Source: Trichomonas tenax
Lineage: Eukaryota > Parabasalia > Trichomonadida > Trichomonadidae
DNA: 29,741 bases
Assembly (NCBI GenBank): GCA_023091735.1
Contig: JALKBU010000637.1
Location: 1-29,741 of the forward strand
Direction of reading: 5' to 3'
Of the stretch, positions 27,667-29,741 are shown one piece after another (position 1 is the stretch's first letter; every line of letters begins with the position of its first letter). The notes below the pieces were generated by a model. It saw nothing but the letters and a program-made list of their open reading frames with translations. It was not told the origin of the DNA and searched no databases. The position numbers and the translations under genes were made by a program.

Positions 27667-29224
27667 TGTCACTTTTGAAGAGATGATTAAACTCCTTAAG
27701 GATGCACTAAATCACGACTTTTTTTGTTGCCTTTATAACTTGGAATAGCATTGACTCACAAGTTTAAAACTTATATAGTACTATAATATTATATTTATAG
27801 AATATGTGTCTAGAATAATGATTCGATAACAGTAATATCTGCCAAATTAAAATTTCGAATTTTGTCGCAACATGTAAAGTTATAAGTTTGAATCCATAGC
27901 ACTATTTTCCAAAATGTGTATCAGTATTGTACATAATTGCAAAGGATAAAACCTAATATTCGAAGCTCTGATTGATTTTTAAATTTGAATGAACTATTCA
28001 AATATTTGAAAGAAAAAATTCATAATCATATTGAATTTTAAAAAACAATCAGAGTCACACGCAGGCAAGGTGAATCAGAATAACTTTAATAGTATAACTA
28101 ACTAATTTTAGAGATAAGTGCTATGGATTGATTTTTGAAAAAAAAGTCTAATATTTAAAGAAAAATAAATTTAATTTTTTCGAATATCAAAGATATTCGT
28201 TCAATATTAATAGAGCATAAAATTTAAAGCTATTAGGTAATGTGTATATCATCAAATCTAAATTTGGATGGTGCAATGAGGCAGTGGATTTTTTTTCAAA
28301 AATCGCATATCACCAAACCCCAATTGAATGCATTTTTTGAAAAAAAAACATTTAATGATGAAATGTGAATATACAATGTATAGATATTCTAAATTCAATA
28401 AAATGACATCGAAAAGATGTATTTTCAATATTTCGTAGAATCATTTTGCTGTATTAGTACTTTCTAATAGCAAGGATAACAGTTCGTGTATTTTACTGAC
28501 GGTGCAATGGGTTTATTAATGTAACTGGGCTCGGATTTCCATTGTGAATTTTTTTATACAACAAGTTTCGGCGAACAATGGTGATGTGAAGACGGCAATC
28601 TATAGTTGATTGTTTGTGTATCCTGTAATCAGCGCTTCCTTTGCAGAACAAGTTGACTTTGAAGGGATCAAAGAAATAATAAACGTTCACATTTATAAAC
28701 AGAAAGTAATTTAATCGAACAAATGGGTATACAATCGTATGTAGCAATTGTTTATTCGAAAATTATCGCCAAAATTTGGTTCCAGCACATAATATTCACA
28801 AAATGTTTTTCAAAATAGCATTATATTCGCAAAATTACCATATAATTATATAATAAAACCGATATTATACAGTCTAGAGAGTAAAATGTGCTTTTTCCGC
28901 TCTAAATTAGGAAATCTTGTTATTTACGATAAATTTTGAGTTTCAAATATATTTAATTATGCACCATTTGTTAGAGTTCTATGCAAACAATTTAAATGTC
29001 AAACCAAAAGTCGCTCATCTGACGTCGCCTCAATTTATAAAATGTTTGTAAGTCGGTGAATAAGCAAAATTAAAGTCTCAAATGTTAACTATGATATATA
29101 CTATATTTATGCAACATATCTATGGAAAGTTAGGGCATCCTTAATATAAATATAGCAGCATATTTGTATTTATTCAAGCTGATGCAGCGAGCTTCGCAGA
29201 ATTGAATTTGTTTTGCATTTTCAT
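27667..29224. other. intergenic
   Basis: About 1.5 kb with no convincing gene. A TTTTTTTCAAAAA / TTTTTGAAAAAAA inverted repeat (about 28290 and 28334) is low-complexity. An 84-codon minus-strand frame at 28493-28747 has no recognisable motif. Confidence 0.4.
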
Positions 29225-29741
29225 TTAGATTTGTATCGAAGCAGAAAGATCTGAATCTTTGAAGAGAGACAATACTCTTTTCTGCAACAGGATTGTTTTT
29301 AGTAATAGTTCCTGATCCTGATTTGGTTTTTTGTCTATATAACTGTTTGAAATTGTGAGTTTGTCAGTATAATAATATAAATATAATGTATTTTGATATA
29401 AATAAAATGTATATGTTCCAATGTTGTTGATGATTGAACATGAATCAATGTTTGCTACTGTGGAATAAAATGACAAAAGAGCATCTTCGCATTTTGGATT
29501 TCCAATATAATTGCATGAATAAATTCGACAAATATCCTGATTTGATCTTTTATATTAGTGCGATGCTATATAACAGGTTAAATCATCAGAAAATATATCG
29601 GGAAATTTCGAAGCACTGTTGTTTCTGATTGATGAATAAAAAATACAATATTCACCATAATTTTGCTTAACAGAGTATCATGCATTATAATAATAATTGC
29701 AGGCATTATTCGATATATTAGAATTAGAAATATTTTGTTGA
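29225..29741 (-). pseudogene. Pmp-like beta-helix surface protein, broken copy D, runs off the right edge
   Basis: Read on the minus strand from the window end, one frame gives NISNSNISNNACNYYY, then after a stop YSVKQNYGEYCIFYSSIRNN, and, after a second stop, SCNYIGNPKCEDALL and VANIDSCSIINN, followed by KLTISNSYIDKK. The stops are TGA (29678-29680) and TAA (29555-29557). The repeating S-C-x-I/F-x-x-N pattern is that of the other beta-helix relics here. The 5' part lies beyond the window. The C-terminal end (29225-29290) loses the pattern. Confidence 0.65.

Noticed and set aside
28493..28747. 84-codon minus-strand ORF
   Set aside because: No recognisable motif, no upstream signal and no similarity to other parts of the window.
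1..29741. CRISPR array, rRNA or tRNA genes
   Set aside because: No direct-repeat/spacer structure, no rRNA-like blocks and no complete tRNA cloverleaf were seen.

Overview
The window looks like a piece of a parabasalid protist genome (Trichomonas/Tritrichomonas type). The evidence is the very AT-rich intergenic DNA, long intronless reading frames, TCA-centred initiator-like motifs a few bases upstream of some ATGs, and the gene families present: a small two-repeat Myb protein, Pmp-like beta-helix surface proteins with GGAI and FxxN motifs, a DUF3447/ankyrin remnant, a serine beta-lactamase-like protein with a multi-pass tail, and a Qa-SNARE. Assignment to a genus such as Tritrichomonas is inference from content, not proof.

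Layout. 1-2800: a short frame open at the left edge, a NUMOD4-like small ORF, then gene-poor DNA. 2809-3369 (-): an intact two-repeat Myb protein. 4120-6238 (+): two consecutive broken Pmp-like surface-protein genes, followed by a 42-bp minisatellite. 6698-7479 (+): a syntaxin-type Qa-SNARE with a one-base frameshift and no membrane anchor. 8440-9010 (-): a broken DUF3447/ankyrin gene. 9417-13919 (+): an intact 1500-residue probable alpha-solenoid protein; a recent 234-bp broken copy of part of it lies at 15630-15863. 15923-16588 (-), 18485-19290 (-) and 29225-29741 (-): further Pmp-like relics, with one longer intact member at 16932-17888 (+). 19299-19910 (+): a small multi-pass membrane protein that may be a TRIC-type channel. 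22545-24476 (+): a beta-lactamase-like membrane protein whose catalytic motifs are lost and whose frame is cut by one TGA. 24512-25052 (-): an unrecognised broken gene. 25252-27666 (-): an intact type I membrane protein with a proline-rich cytoplasmic tail.

The most unusual stretch is 20.4-21.4 kb. Five imperfect hairpins of about 62-78 nt follow one another at nearly regular centre-to-centre distances (about 115-128 bp). They are followed by a roughly 260-bp island whose core is 60% GC (108 of 180 bases at 21181-21360), in DNA that is otherwise about 30% GC. Two strong long-range pairings in the island cross each other, as in a pseudoknot. I could not match this locus to any known RNA or transposon. 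It is the best candidate here for something undescribed, such as a small-RNA hairpin cluster, a structured ncRNA, or the remains of a foreign element.

The window as a whole reads as a few functional housekeeping or surface genes set in a graveyard of expanded gene families. Two breaks (SNARE, one Pmp-like copy) are single-base changes in homopolymer runs, so assembly error must be excluded before calling those two genes dead.
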